A stretch of DNA of 64,000 nucleotides from Sporolactobacillus sp. Y61 (GTDB taxonomy: Bacteria > Bacillota > Bacilli > Bacillales > Sporolactobacillaceae): assembly GCF_040529185.1 (NCBI RefSeq), contig NZ_CP159510.1:1674001-1738000 (forward strand), written 5' to 3'. The notes under the pieces are model-generated. The model was not told the origin of the DNA. It did not search any database and saw nothing but the letters and a program-made list of their open reading frames with translations. This document shows, piece by piece, positions 40,087 to 49,021 of the stretch. Every line of letters starts with the position of its first letter. Positions within the stretch are counted from its first letter, which is position 1. The translations under genes were made by a program, and so were the position numbers.

Positions 40087-41367
40087 ATGAGAACACTTAC
40101 GGAGACAAAACCGGCGCTCCGCCGCAAACATGCCGAAGAAAATCTGAGAGCAAAGATCAGTGAACGCCGCTCTGCGCAGCTGCGTGAACAACATTCTGTT
40201 TATGTATGGGAACTTCCGATCCGGATCTTTCACTGGGTCAATGCAGCGTCAATCATGATTCTGATGCTTACCGGCATTTACATTGGTCACCCGTTCATCA
40301 CGCCGGCTTCAAACGGCGAAGCCTATTATGATTATCTGATGGGCTGGGTGCGGATCATTCATTTTATCACAGCTTTTGTTTTCACGGCTAACCTGATTTT
40401 CCGCGCGTACTGGACCTTTAAGGGCAATCATTATGCCAAATCGCAGATTCTGCAGAAAAGTTTCTGGACCGGTCTGATTGAAACGCTCAAGGGATACCTT
40501 TTTCTGCCGAACCACAAGAAGCACTACATCGGCCATAATCCGCTTGCTCAGCTCAGTTATTGGATTTTTATCGGGCTTGGTTCCGTGATCATGGTTTTTA
40601 CCGGCTACTATATGCTGTTTCAGCCGCAGCCGGATGCGTGGTATGCGAAAGCGTTTGACTGGGTGGTTTTCCTCTTCGGAGGGTCCGATTTCACGGTCCG
40701 TTCATGGCACCATCTGGTCGCCTGGGCCTTTATGATTTTTATTGTCATCCATGTCTATATGGCGTTCCGTGAGGACTGGCTGAGTAAAAACGGGACGATG
40801 TCTTCGATTTTTTCCGGGTATAAATTTGAACCGGCCCGCAGAGCGGAAGAACGTCAGAAAGGCGCGGCCGACGCAGCTCCATCATCTCTGGATGGGGTAA
40901 AAAAAATCACCGTGCTCGGTATTGGCAACACGCTGCACTCAGATGAAGGGACAGGGATTCATGTGCTGAACAGACTCCGGACGGCGCTTCAGGATGTGCC
41001 GAATCTGGAACTGGTCGACGGGTCAACGGAAGGCATGCAGCTGCTCGGACCGGTTGAAGACACCGATCAGCTGATTATCATTGATGCCATTAATGCCGGG
41101 GAAGAGCCGGGAACCCTGATTACCCTGAATAAAAATCAGATTCCCTCCTTTTCCGGAATCAAGATGTCCGTCCATCAGATCGGTTTTCAGGAAGTGGTAT
41201 CGGCGGCTCAGCTCCGTGACCGACTGCCGGAGAAAATGGTCATGTTCGGTATTCAGCCCGCGTCATTAAAACTGGGAACAGAGTTGAGCAAAACGGTGGA
41301 ACAGCTGCTTCCGGAACTGATTGAAAGAATAAAAAAACAGATCAGAGACTGGCGTGAGGGCCAATGA
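40087..41367 (+). CDS. Fusion of hydrogenase cytochrome b subunit (HyaC) and maturation protease (HyaD)
   Basis: This single uninterrupted frame of 426 residues joins two proteins that are usually separate. Residues about 35-245 form a HyaC/HupC-type cytochrome b with four helices and candidate heme histidines in FHWVNA, IGHPF, IIHFITAF, SWHHL and IHVYMAF. It passes electrons from HyaA to quinone. An Ala/Ser-rich linker (246-270) leads to a HyaD/HybD endopeptidase domain (271-426) with GIGNTLHSDEG, ID in IIIDAINAG and H in SVHQIGF, matching the Glu, Asp and His nickel-sensing residues of HybD. The protease would have to work on the cytoplasmic side, which fits a cytoplasmic C-terminus. AAGGGGGT precedes the ATG. 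Confidence 0.92.
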   Translation: MRTLTETKPALRRKHAEENLRAKISERRSAQLREQHSVYVWELPIRIFHWVNAASIMILMLTGIYIGHPFITPASNGEAYYDYLMGWVRIIHFITAFVFTANLIFRAYWTFKGNHYAKSQILQKSFWTGLIETLKGYLFLPNHKKHYIGHNPLAQLSYWIFIGLGSVIMVFTGYYMLFQPQPDAWYAKAFDWVVFLFGGSDFTVRSWHHLVAWAFMIFIVIHVYMAFREDWLSKNGTMSSIFSGYKFEPARRAEERQKGAADAAPSSLDGVKKITVLGIGNTLHSDEGTGIHVLNRLRTALQDVPNLELVDGSTEGMQLLGPVEDTDQLIIIDAINAGEEPGTLITLNKNQIPSFSGIKMSVHQIGFQEVVSAAQLRDRLPEKMVMFGIQPASLKLGTELSKTVEQLLPELIERIKKQIRDWREGQ

Positions 41368-41792
41368 ATCGCCGTTCATTTCTAAAAGAACTCGCCGGCA
41401 GCCTGACAGAGACGGCGAAGCAAATCGCCTCCCCGTTTATTGATGAAGATGTAAGGAAAATCACTCAGGCTGCCGATCTGCTTCAGGACATGCACTGGTA
41501 TCGGCTCGACAGGGTGCCGAACGGGTACAGCGAGTCATTTCGTGCCGGGCAGGCTGTCTGTCTGTATAAAGCAGGTGAAAAAATCACGGCCTGCCGGAAG
41601 ATCTGTCCGGATTGCCGGGGTATGCTGCAATGGATCGCCCCGCTTCAGCGGCTGACCTGCCTGTCCTGCGACCAATTTTATACGTTTGCGAAACAGGAAG
41701 GTTCCCTTCACCCTGAATTTATTCAATTGAAGCATGAAGGGGATCAGGTATGGGCGGCACTTCCCAATAAAGGGGCGGGGGACCATGCATGA
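41364..41792 (+). CDS. Four-cysteine Rieske-like protein of the hydrogenase operon
   Basis: A 142-residue protein starting NRRSFLKEL, which looks like a Tat motif but has no hydrophobic core after it. The C-terminal half reads CPDC, then 16 residues, then CLSCDQFYTF. This resembles a Rieske domain (CxH...CxxH with a following aromatic and Gly-rich strand) in which both His ligands have become Cys, giving a rubredoxin-like or zinc site. It overlaps the HyaC-HyaD gene by 4 bp (ATGA) and hypA by 8 bp, so it is translated as part of the operon. Function is unknown. An electron carrier or assembly chaperone for HyaA is a guess. Confidence 0.7.
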   Translation: MNRRSFLKELAGSLTETAKQIASPFIDEDVRKITQAADLLQDMHWYRLDRVPNGYSESFRAGQAVCLYKAGEKITACRKICPDCRGMLQWIAPLQRLTCLSCDQFYTFAKQEGSLHPEFIQLKHEGDQVWAALPNKGAGDHA

Positions 41793-42138
41793 AATGGGTC
41801 TGATGGCCGACGCTCTGGAAGCTGTTGCCGCGGATGCTGAAAAACGGGGCATGTCCTCAGTTGAGAAAATTTCCCTGATTGTCGGTGATCTGAGCAATGT
41901 ACTTCCCGACGCCCTGCGTTTTGCTTTTGACGCGTTCCGCAGAACGGGAGAGGTCCCGCTGCTGGATCCGTCGGCGTCCCTGACCATTATCCGCGAGCGG
42001 GGGCGGGCACGCTGCGCCGTCTGCCATACGGAATATGAACCGGATGAGCTGATTGCCACCTGTCCGAAATGCGGCATGCCTTTCGGTGTCCTGCTTGAAG
42101 GAGAAACGTTTAAAATTCAATCATACGAGGGGAGCTGA
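41785..42138 (+). CDS. hypA: Hydrogenase nickel incorporation protein HypA
   Basis: HypA delivers nickel to the large subunit together with HypB. The 117-residue protein starts MHEMGL, whose His2 is the nickel ligand, and has the zinc site CAVC...CPKC (about residues 73-92). ATG 41785 follows a G-rich ribosome site. It overlaps the preceding gene. Confidence 0.95.
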   Translation: MHEMGLMADALEAVAADAEKRGMSSVEKISLIVGDLSNVLPDALRFAFDAFRRTGEVPLLDPSASLTIIRERGRARCAVCHTEYEPDELIATCPKCGMPFGVLLEGETFKIQSYEGS

Positions 42139-42142
42139 GGTT

Positions 42143-42802
42143 ATGAAAATCACGTTGGACAAGAATGTCATGGACAGCAATGATCATGCAGCGTCCTATA
42201 ACCGGGATTTGTTCCGGAGGACAGGGACGCTTGTGATCAATATGATGAGTTCGCCGGGTGCCGGGAAGACAGCCATACTGGAAAAAACGGTGTCCGCTCT
42301 TGCAGGGGAATTTCGGATTGCAGTAATTGAGGGCGATATCGCGACAGAGCGTGATGCAGAACGGATCCGCAGAAACGGGGTGAAGGCCGTTCAGATTGCA
42401 ACAGAAGGAGAATGTCACCTTGATCCGAGAATGGTGGCAAAAGTCCTTCCTGAGATCGATCTGGATACGACCGACATTCTCTTCATCGAAAACGTCGGAA
42501 ATCTGGTCTGCCCCTCTGAATTCGATCTCGGTCAGAACTACCGGATTGTCGTGCTCAGTACCCCGGAGGGCAATGATAAAATGACAAAATATCCCCTGAT
42601 GTTCCATGTTACTGATCTGGCGTTGATCAATAAGATCGACCTGTTACCCTATCTGTCCTTTGATCTGGATCAGGCAAAAAAGGATCTGAGAGGCATTAAT
42701 CCCCATTCCCGTCTGATGCCGCTCTCAGCCAGAAGCGGAGAAGGTTTTGATACATGGCTCAACTGGATCAGAAAAGCTTATCAGGATGGCGTGAAGGACT
42801 GA
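42143..42802 (+). CDS. hypB: Hydrogenase nickel incorporation GTPase HypB
   Basis: HypB is the GTPase that drives nickel insertion. The 219-residue protein has Walker A SSPGAGKT near residue 35, the metal site GECHLDP, ENVGNLVCP and the G4 motif NKIDLL. It lacks both the His-rich stretch and the CxxCGC N-terminal nickel site seen in some HypB proteins. ATG 42143 follows GAGGGGAG and TGAGGTT. It overlaps hypF by 49 bp. Confidence 0.95.
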   Translation: MKITLDKNVMDSNDHAASYNRDLFRRTGTLVINMMSSPGAGKTAILEKTVSALAGEFRIAVIEGDIATERDAERIRRNGVKAVQIATEGECHLDPRMVAKVLPEIDLDTTDILFIENVGNLVCPSEFDLGQNYRIVVLSTPEGNDKMTKYPLMFHVTDLALINKIDLLPYLSFDLDQAKKDLRGINPHSRLMPLSARSGEGFDTWLNWIRKAYQDGVKD

Positions 42803-45084
42803 GCATCACCGTGCACGGACGTGTGCAGGGAGTCGGATTCCGTCCGTTTGTTTATCGCCTGTCACAGGCGCTTGATCTGAAAGGGACGGTTCAGAATAAT
42901 ATGGACGGTGTTCATATTCACTGGGAGGGGCAGGAGGAGACGATTCGGACCGGTCTGAACCGGCTGATTGATGAAAAACCGGCAATGGCGCGGATTGATC
43001 ACGTGGAAACAGTGAAGACCGCCCTTTCCGGTGCGTCCTGTTTTACAATCATTCCGAGTGACCGCAGCGGCTGTTCGTCGCTGATCATTCCGGTCGACTC
43101 GGCGGTGTGCGATGATTGTCTGCGTGAGATGCGCGATCCGGCAAACCGGCGTTACCATTATCCGTTTATTAACTGCACGCAATGTGGTCCGCGGTACACC
43201 ATTATTGACGCGCTCCCTTACGACCGGTCATACACCTCGATGAAAAACTTCATCATGTGCCGGCCCTGCGCCGATGAATACCATCATCCGGCCGACAGGA
43301 GATATCATGCACAGCCCATTGCCTGCGCCTCCTGCGGCCCGCATCTATCCCTGCTGGATCCGGATGGGCGCACGATCAGCGAACGTGAGCAGGCGCTTCG
43401 CGTGGCTGTTCGCCTCCTTGAAAAAGGAAAGATCGTCGCCATCAAGGGGATTGGCGGTTATCACCTGGCCTGTGATGCAGCGAATGAAACGGCTGTTGCC
43501 CGGCTGAGAAAGCGCAAGGGAAGGCCGGACAAACCGCTGGCGGTTATGGTTCCCACGGTTGAGGCGGCCGGGAAGATGGCCGCAGTATCCGATACAGAAG
43601 CCGCCGTCCTGCGCTCGCCGGAAGCGCCGATCGTCCTGCTCGGGAAAAAGGACAGTCCGTCACTTCCGATTGCGCGTGGCATCGCTCCAGGCATCCGGAC
43701 TGTGGGCATCATGCTGCCGTACACGCCGCTTCATCACCTGCTGTTTGACATGGGCCGGTATTCCTGTCTGGTGATGACGAGTGCGAATCATTCGGGCCTT
43801 CCGATCCTGTACGAGGACGGGCAGGTGCTCTCCGGACTGAAAGGGATCGCCGAGGCCATTCTGACGCATAACCGTCCGATATACAACGCCATTGACGACT
43901 CGGTGGTCCGGGCAGACGGAAAAGCCCCTTTCTTTTTACGACGGGCGAGAGGGTATGCCCCGGAGCCTGTCGCTGCCCCAGGCGATGTGAGCGGGATCGT
44001 TGCGCTTGGCAGTCAGCTGAATAATACATTCGCTCTTGGCCGCGGCCACCAGATTTTTATCAGCCCGCATCTGGGTGACTTATCGTCTGATCAAAGTATC
44101 AGACATTATGAACGGACGCTCAGACGTTTCATCGCATGGACAGGAAGCCGAATCGAGACGGTTGCTGCAGATCTCCATCCTCTCTACAGCAACAGAGAAA
44201 CAGCTGCCGGACTGGGTCAGCCGGTCACCGAAGTCCAGCATCATCATGCGCATCTTGTTTCGTGTATGGCAGACAATCATCTGGGCGGCTGCTGCCTCGG
44301 GATCATCCTTGACGGGACGGGGTACGGAGAAGATGGTGCCATATGGGGCTTTGAAGTGCTGTATGGCGGGGCAGCCGGGTTCCGGCGGCTTGCTCACTTG
44401 CGCTATACGCCGCTTCCGGGTGGTGACAGGGCGGTCATTGAGCCCTGGCGCAACGCTGCCGCAATGCTGATCAGCCTGCATGGCGATGAAGGCATGCAGC
44501 TGGCGGAACGCCTGTTTCCCGAGAAAAAGCAGCTGCTTCCGGTCATTCAGCGTATGACAGAAAGGGAAGTGAACAGCCCGTCAGCCGGTACCTGTGGCCG
44601 ATTATTTGATGCCGTGAGCGCGATACTCGGCGTCTGCCGGCGATCCACATATGAAGGAGAGGCGGCTGTTCTACTTTCAGAGCTCGCGGAAAGCGGGAAG
44701 AGGGCGCAATCTTATCCGTTTACAATCAGAGAGCAGGATCACATGCTGGTGATTGATCCGTCCGAGATGCTGCAGGAAATTGCCGTAGATCATCTCAGGG
44801 GCGCAGCTTCCGAAGCGATCAGTCAGCGCTTCCATGAAACGGTAAAAGCGGCCTGCTGCACGGTTCTGAATCAGATCCACCGCGCTCACCCGGAATATGG
44901 CCGGCGTGTCGTTTTGTCCGGAGGGAGTTTTAACAATCCGTATCTGTCAGAACAGATGGATCAGACGCTGTGCCGGTCCGGTTTCACTGTATTCAGGCAT
45001 CAGCATGTCCCCTGCGGAGATGGAGGCCTGAGCCTGGGGCAGCTGATAATTGCGGAGGCGCGCAGATCGTCCGCTAACAGGTGA
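42754..45084 (+). CDS. hypF: Carbamoyltransferase HypF
   Basis: HypF uses carbamoyl phosphate and ATP to make the cyanide ligand precursor on HypE. The 776-residue protein has an acylphosphatase domain (VHGRVQGVGFRPFVY, about 19-33), zinc fingers (CDDC...CTQC and CRPC...CASC, about 115-195), a YrdC domain (about 210-400) and a Kae1-like carbamoyltransferase domain with VQHHHAHL and VVLSGGSFNN. ATG 42754 has GGAGAAGG 9 bp upstream within hypB. The long overlap with hypB makes later GTG starts such as 42811 possible. Confidence 0.95.
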   Translation: MAQLDQKSLSGWREGLSITVHGRVQGVGFRPFVYRLSQALDLKGTVQNNMDGVHIHWEGQEETIRTGLNRLIDEKPAMARIDHVETVKTALSGASCFTIIPSDRSGCSSLIIPVDSAVCDDCLREMRDPANRRYHYPFINCTQCGPRYTIIDALPYDRSYTSMKNFIMCRPCADEYHHPADRRYHAQPIACASCGPHLSLLDPDGRTISEREQALRVAVRLLEKGKIVAIKGIGGYHLACDAANETAVARLRKRKGRPDKPLAVMVPTVEAAGKMAAVSDTEAAVLRSPEAPIVLLGKKDSPSLPIARGIAPGIRTVGIMLPYTPLHHLLFDMGRYSCLVMTSANHSGLPILYEDGQVLSGLKGIAEAILTHNRPIYNAIDDSVVRADGKAPFFLRRARGYAPEPVAAPGDVSGIVALGSQLNNTFALGRGHQIFISPHLGDLSSDQSIRHYERTLRRFIAWTGSRIETVAADLHPLYSNRETAAGLGQPVTEVQHHHAHLVSCMADNHLGGCCLGIILDGTGYGEDGAIWGFEVLYGGAAGFRRLAHLRYTPLPGGDRAVIEPWRNAAAMLISLHGDEGMQLAERLFPEKKQLLPVIQRMTEREVNSPSAGTCGRLFDAVSAILGVCRRSTYEGEAAVLLSELAESGKRAQSYPFTIREQDHMLVIDPSEMLQEIAVDHLRGAASEAISQRFHETVKAACCTVLNQIHRAHPEYGRRVVLSGGSFNNPYLSEQMDQTLCRSGFTVFRHQHVPCGDGGLSLGQLIIAEARRSSANR

Positions 45085-45144
45085 AAAATAATTCTGCAGA
45101 GTCATTATGATCGTAAGAGAGATTAAATGAGGAGAGTGATTCCG

Positions 45145-45369
45145 GTGTGTGTAGGCGTTCCGGCAAAAGTTATTAAAAAGAAAGATTATACGGCGCTTGT
45201 TGATGTGATGGGCACGCGAATGGAAGTCGGTATTCTGTTTGTCCCTGAAGTTCAGACAGGTGAATATGTGATTGTTCACGCCGGTCAGGGGATGTCCATC
45301 GTTGATCGTGATTTTGCCAGGGCAAGCATCAATGAGTGGGAGAAGATGGCCCATGCAAACGTTATTTGA
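45145..45369 (+). CDS. hypC: Hydrogenase assembly chaperone HypC
   Basis: HypC carries the Fe(CN)2CO precursor from HypD to the large subunit through an N-terminal cysteine. The start was set at GTG 45145 because only this start gives (M)CVGVPAKV with the essential Cys2, and GGAGAG lies 10 bp upstream. The 74-residue length is standard. It overlaps hypD by 17 bp. Confidence 0.95.
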   Translation: MCVGVPAKVIKKKDYTALVDVMGTRMEVGILFVPEVQTGEYVIVHAGQGMSIVDRDFARASINEWEKMAHANVI

Positions 45370-46462
45370 ACCGGCGGATCCGCAAGTTGCAAAAGAACTG
45401 GCGGAAAAAGTCAACCGTCTGGCAGATCGATGCCGGGAAAAGACCGGTGAGCTGCCGGCCTTTATGGAAGTCTGCGGGTCACACACGATGGCGCTCGCGC
45501 GAACAGGGGTTAAACTGATTTTAAAGGGACATGTCCGGATGATCTCAGGACCGGGCTGTCCGGTCTGCGTCACTGACCAGAAGCAAATTGATGCGATGAT
45601 CGAACTCGCCGAGTCTGAGGAGCGGATTGTCTGTACGTTTGGCGATATGATGCGCGTCCCCGGATCGAAACGAAGTCTTCTCAGTGCAAAAACCGAAGGG
45701 CGCGACGTCCGCATTGTTTATTCACCACTGGATGCGGTGCGGATCGCTGAAGAAAACCCGGATAAGGAAGTTGTTTTTCTCGGTGTCGGATTTGAAACCA
45801 CCGTACCTGTCCTGGCTGCTGCCCTGCAGCTGGCAAACGAGAAACAGGTCGCGAATTTCTCGATGTGGACTCAGGCAAAGCTTGTCCAGCCGGTACTGCG
45901 TACGCTGCTTTCTGTAAAGAAGGTCAAAATCAACGGTTTTTTACTGCCCGGCCATGTATCGATCGTGCTCGGCGCGAAAGCCTATCAGTTCCTTGTGGAT
46001 GACTATCGGATGCCCGGGGTCATCAGCGGTTTTGAGCCTGTTGAGATGCTGAGCGCCATTTATCAGCTGCTTCAGATGACGCTGGAGGGGCGACCGGCTA
46101 TTCTGAACAATTATAAAAGCGTCGTTCGTACTGACGGGAATGAAGCGGCTCGGAATATGATGTTCAGATATTTTGAGCCGGCAGACGCGGCGTGGCGCGG
46201 AATGGGGATCATTCCGCAAAGCGGACTGGCTATTCGCCGGGAATACAGCCGGTTTGATGCGAAAAAGAAATTTCATATCCATGTCGGTCAGCCGAAGAAA
46301 ACGCGCTGCCGGTGCGGGGACATGATCTGCGGACTCGCCGCGCCCGATGAATGCATCCTGTTTGGTAAAGCCTGTACGCCCCTTCATCCTGTCGGTCCCT
46401 GCATGGTATCGACAGAAGGCAGCTGCGCGGCACATTACGCCTATTTGAGAGAGGAAGGATGA
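45353..46462 (+). CDS. hypD: Hydrogenase formation protein HypD
   Basis: HypD assembles the Fe(CN)2CO unit with HypC. The 369-residue protein has MEVCGSHT (about 40), GPGCPVCVT (about 64-72), GFETTVP, LPGHVS and the C-terminal 4Fe-4S site with CRCGDMICG and further cysteines. ATG 45353 follows GGGAGAAG by 9 bp within hypC. Confidence 0.96.
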   Translation: MQTLFEPADPQVAKELAEKVNRLADRCREKTGELPAFMEVCGSHTMALARTGVKLILKGHVRMISGPGCPVCVTDQKQIDAMIELAESEERIVCTFGDMMRVPGSKRSLLSAKTEGRDVRIVYSPLDAVRIAEENPDKEVVFLGVGFETTVPVLAAALQLANEKQVANFSMWTQAKLVQPVLRTLLSVKKVKINGFLLPGHVSIVLGAKAYQFLVDDYRMPGVISGFEPVEMLSAIYQLLQMTLEGRPAILNNYKSVVRTDGNEAARNMMFRYFEPADAAWRGMGIIPQSGLAIRREYSRFDAKKKFHIHVGQPKKTRCRCGDMICGLAAPDECILFGKACTPLHPVGPCMVSTEGSCAAHYAYLREEG

Positions 46463-46468
46463 CTCCTT

Positions 46469-47473
46469 ATGGATCGTAAAGTTACTTTAGCTCACGGAGA
46501 TGGCGGGGAACTGGCCCATAAACTGATCCAGCAGATTTTTGTCTCCGCCTTTGGTAATGAGACGGCTTCACATTTTGATTCTGCCTTTCTCTCAGTCGGG
46601 AGCGGGGAAATCGCCGTGACCACAGACAGCTTTGTTGTTCATCCCCTGTTCTTTCCCGGCGGGGATATCGGGAAACTCGCCGTTTCAGGAACGGTTAATG
46701 ACCTGAGTGTGGCGGGGGCGAGGCCCCTCTTTCTGACAGCCGGATTTATTATTGAGGAAGGCTTCCCGCTGTCTGATCTGCGTACCATCGTCCGTTCACT
46801 GGCGCGCGAAGCGGAACAGGCCGGTGTCCATGTGGTTGCCGGGGATACCAAGGTTGTTGAAAAAGGAGGAGCTGACGGCCTCTATATTAATACAACGGGT
46901 ATCGGTCTGAAGAGAAAAGAGACCGGGATCGCCCCTGAACGCATGGAAGCAGGTGATGCGGTGATTCTCAGCGGTACCGCGGGAGATCACGGCATCGCGA
47001 TCCTTGCCGCCAGAGGCGAGCTGGGTCTGATCACCGATCTCAAAAGTGACTGCGCACCGCTCAATCAGATGATTGACCGCCTGTTTCAGGGCGGTATTGA
47101 CATCAAAATGATGCGGGATCCGACGCGCGGCGGTGTGGCCACCACACTCGTTGAGATTGCCGAAGACTTCGGCGTGCAGATTGAACTTACGGAATCCCGG
47201 ATTCCGATCAGAAATGAAGTAAAAGGCGCGTGTGATATTCTCGGTTTTGATCCGCTGTACCTGGCTAACGAAGGAAAAGTCATCCTGATTGTTGCAGATA
47301 AGGACCGGGAACGTGCACTCGAGGTCTTGCATGCCACTCCGGAAGGGTCACAGGCAACGCTCATCGGGAAAGTAACCGGCAGGGGTCATGGTCAATTAGT
47401 TCTTGAAACGCCGCTCGGGAGTAAACGGCGGTTGCATCGCTTGTCCGGCATGATGCTGCCGCGGATCTGCTAA
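46469..47473 (+). CDS. hypE: Hydrogenase expression/formation protein HypE
   Basis: HypE dehydrates its C-terminal thiocarboxamide to a thiocyanate that donates CN. The 334-residue protein is an AIR-synthase-type ATPase with LAHGDGG at the start, MRDPTRGG (about 214) and the obligatory C-terminal PRIC (331-334). It lies 6 bp after hypD and completes the hypABFCDE set. Confidence 0.97.
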   Translation: MDRKVTLAHGDGGELAHKLIQQIFVSAFGNETASHFDSAFLSVGSGEIAVTTDSFVVHPLFFPGGDIGKLAVSGTVNDLSVAGARPLFLTAGFIIEEGFPLSDLRTIVRSLAREAEQAGVHVVAGDTKVVEKGGADGLYINTTGIGLKRKETGIAPERMEAGDAVILSGTAGDHGIAILAARGELGLITDLKSDCAPLNQMIDRLFQGGIDIKMMRDPTRGGVATTLVEIAEDFGVQIELTESRIPIRNEVKGACDILGFDPLYLANEGKVILIVADKDRERALEVLHATPEGSQATLIGKVTGRGHGQLVLETPLGSKRRLHRLSGMMLPRIC

Positions 47474-47494
47474 ATTAGAAAAGAGGTGCCTGCT

Positions 47495-47713
47495 ATGTTT
47501 CAATCAATCGGTATTCCCGGTCTGATCCTGATTTTAGTGATTGCTCTTGTCATTTTCGGTCCGTCCAAGCTCCCTGAAATTGGGAAAGCTTTCGGTAAAA
47601 CGCTCAGGGAATTCAAGAAGGAAACCAACAATCTCGTTGATGATGAATCCCATGAATCCCCGCAGAAAGTTCGCAAGGAAAAGAACCATACAGATGACGG
47701 TAAAAATGCGTGA
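47495..47713 (+). CDS. tatA: Sec-independent translocase protein TatA
   Basis: TatA forms the export pore of the twin-arginine pathway. The 72-residue protein has a short N-terminal helix, the hinge [15 protein letters not shown] and a charged amphipathic tail. ATG 47495 follows AAGAGGTG by 6 bp. It lies in the hydrogenase operon 21 bp after hypE, and HyaA carries the only clear Tat substrate signal in the operon. Confidence 0.93.
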   Translation: MFQSIGIPGLILILVIALVIFGPSKLPEIGKAFGKTLREFKKETNNLVDDESHESPQKVRKEKNHTDDGKNA

Positions 47714-47730
47714 AGAATCCAGGTGCGGGT

Positions 47731-48507
47731 ATGACGGGGAAAAATATGAGTCTGCTGAATCATCTAAATGAACTGCGCAGAAGGCTGATCGCCGTTTTCG
47801 TCGCCTTCATCCTCAGTGCTGCCGTCATGCTTTTTTTCACGAAACGGCTGTACCTGTGGCTGATTCGTGACCTGCATGTCGACGGCCAGCTGGCCGTGCT
47901 CAGTCCGGCAGATATTGTCACGGTGTATTTCATGATTGCCGGTGTTGCGGCAATTGCTGTGACCATCCCTTTTGCCGCCTGGCAGCTCTGGCTTTTCGTT
48001 GCGCCTGCACTGACCCGGAAAGAACGGCGGATTGCGCTCTCTTACATTCCGGCCCTTTTTCTGCTTTTCCTGGGCGGGATTGCATTTGGCTATTTCATTG
48101 TGTTCCCAAACATTTTTCACTTTCTGATGTCAATGAATGATGGCATGTTCCAGCTGGTCTTTACGGCTGAACGCTATTTTCGCTTCATGATGCAGGTCGT
48201 CCTGCCGTTTGGGCTGATTTTTGAACTTCCGGTGATCGTCGTTTTCCTGACGAATCTCGGGATTCTGAATCCGGTCCGAATGAGAAAAATGAGAAAAATC
48301 TCTTATTTTGTCCTGATTATTCTGGGGGTTGCTCTGTCCCCACCGGATTTTGTTTCGGATACGGTGATGTCTGTACCGCTTCTTCTCCTTTATGAAATAT
48401 GTGTGACCCTGTCCGCGATCACCTGGCGCAGGAAGCTGAAAAGAAGAGCGCAATCAGAAGGGGAGCTTTCGGCCGCTGCGGAACAGACTCATGAACATAA
48501 CCTCTGA
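47731..48507 (+). CDS. tatC: Sec-independent translocase protein TatC
   Basis: TatC is the twin-arginine signal receptor. The 258-residue protein starts with LLNHLNELRRRL and has six hydrophobic helices, with the conserved periplasmic and loop motifs FVAPAL and GIAFGYF. ATG 47731 was chosen (AGGTGCGGGT 6 bp upstream). GTG 47710 and ATG 47746 are possible. It ends the hya-hyp-tat operon. No clear terminator follows. Confidence 0.93.
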   Translation: MTGKNMSLLNHLNELRRRLIAVFVAFILSAAVMLFFTKRLYLWLIRDLHVDGQLAVLSPADIVTVYFMIAGVAAIAVTIPFAAWQLWLFVAPALTRKERRIALSYIPALFLLFLGGIAFGYFIVFPNIFHFLMSMNDGMFQLVFTAERYFRFMMQVVLPFGLIFELPVIVVFLTNLGILNPVRMRKMRKISYFVLIILGVALSPPDFVSDTVMSVPLLLLYEICVTLSAITWRRKLKRRAQSEGELSAAAEQTHEHNL

Positions 48508-48512
48508 AAAAG

Positions 48513-48541
48513 TTGCGATGCCCCGTCCCGTATGGTACATT
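48513..48541 (+). promoter_or_regulatory. Promoter of secG
   Basis: TTGCGA (48513-48518) and TACATT (48536-48541) are separated by 17 bp, with a TG extension before the -10. Confidence 0.6.
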
Positions 48542-48589
48542 AAATCTATTGAGAAGGGTACGTTTATTTGAAGATAGGAGCGTTATTTC

Positions 48590-48820
48590 ATGCATACATT
48601 TTTAATGATCGTGATGCTTGTTTCTGCATTGATTATGGTTGTCCTGATTCTGATGCAGAGAAGCCGTGGCGACGGATTATCAGAGGCGATTACAGGCGGG
48701 GCAGAACAATTATTCAGTAAACAGAAAGCAAGAGGCATTGAAGTTGGCCTGAGCCGTCTGACCATCTTTTTCTCTGTTATCTTTTTTCTCTGCGCGTTCC
48801 TGCTTGGTTACTATTTTTGA
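48590..48820 (+). CDS. secG: Preprotein translocase subunit SecG
   Basis: SecG is the small accessory subunit of SecYEG. The 76-residue protein has two hydrophobic helices (about 2-22 and 56-75) joined by a loop with RSRGDGLSEAITGGAEQL, the conserved SecG segment. GATAGGAG precedes the ATG. It restarts the backbone order secG-esterase-rnr-smpB-ssrA after the hydrogenase block. Confidence 0.94.
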   Translation: MHTFLMIVMLVSALIMVVLILMQRSRGDGLSEAITGGAEQLFSKQKARGIEVGLSRLTIFFSVIFFLCAFLLGYYF

Positions 48821-48838
48821 ATTTCATGCTGAGTGACG

Positions 48839-48884
48839 AACCGGAAGGGTGGCTGAACAACAGCAGCTGTCGCTCCGGTTTTTT
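48839..48884 (+). terminator. Terminator after secG
   Basis: AACCGGA (48839-48845) pairs with TCCGGTT (48874-48880), with a small GCTG/CAGC stem inside, and six T follow. Confidence 0.75.
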
Positions 48885-49021
48885 ATACCTCTGTTCCGGG
48901 AATACCCGATCTCTTAGACCAAACAGTGAATATAGCGTATAATAAATGAATAGAAAAGGGAAGAACTGCCAGTTATCTGATTCAACAATTGATGACTGTT
49001 TAACGGGGGGATGACGGAAAC

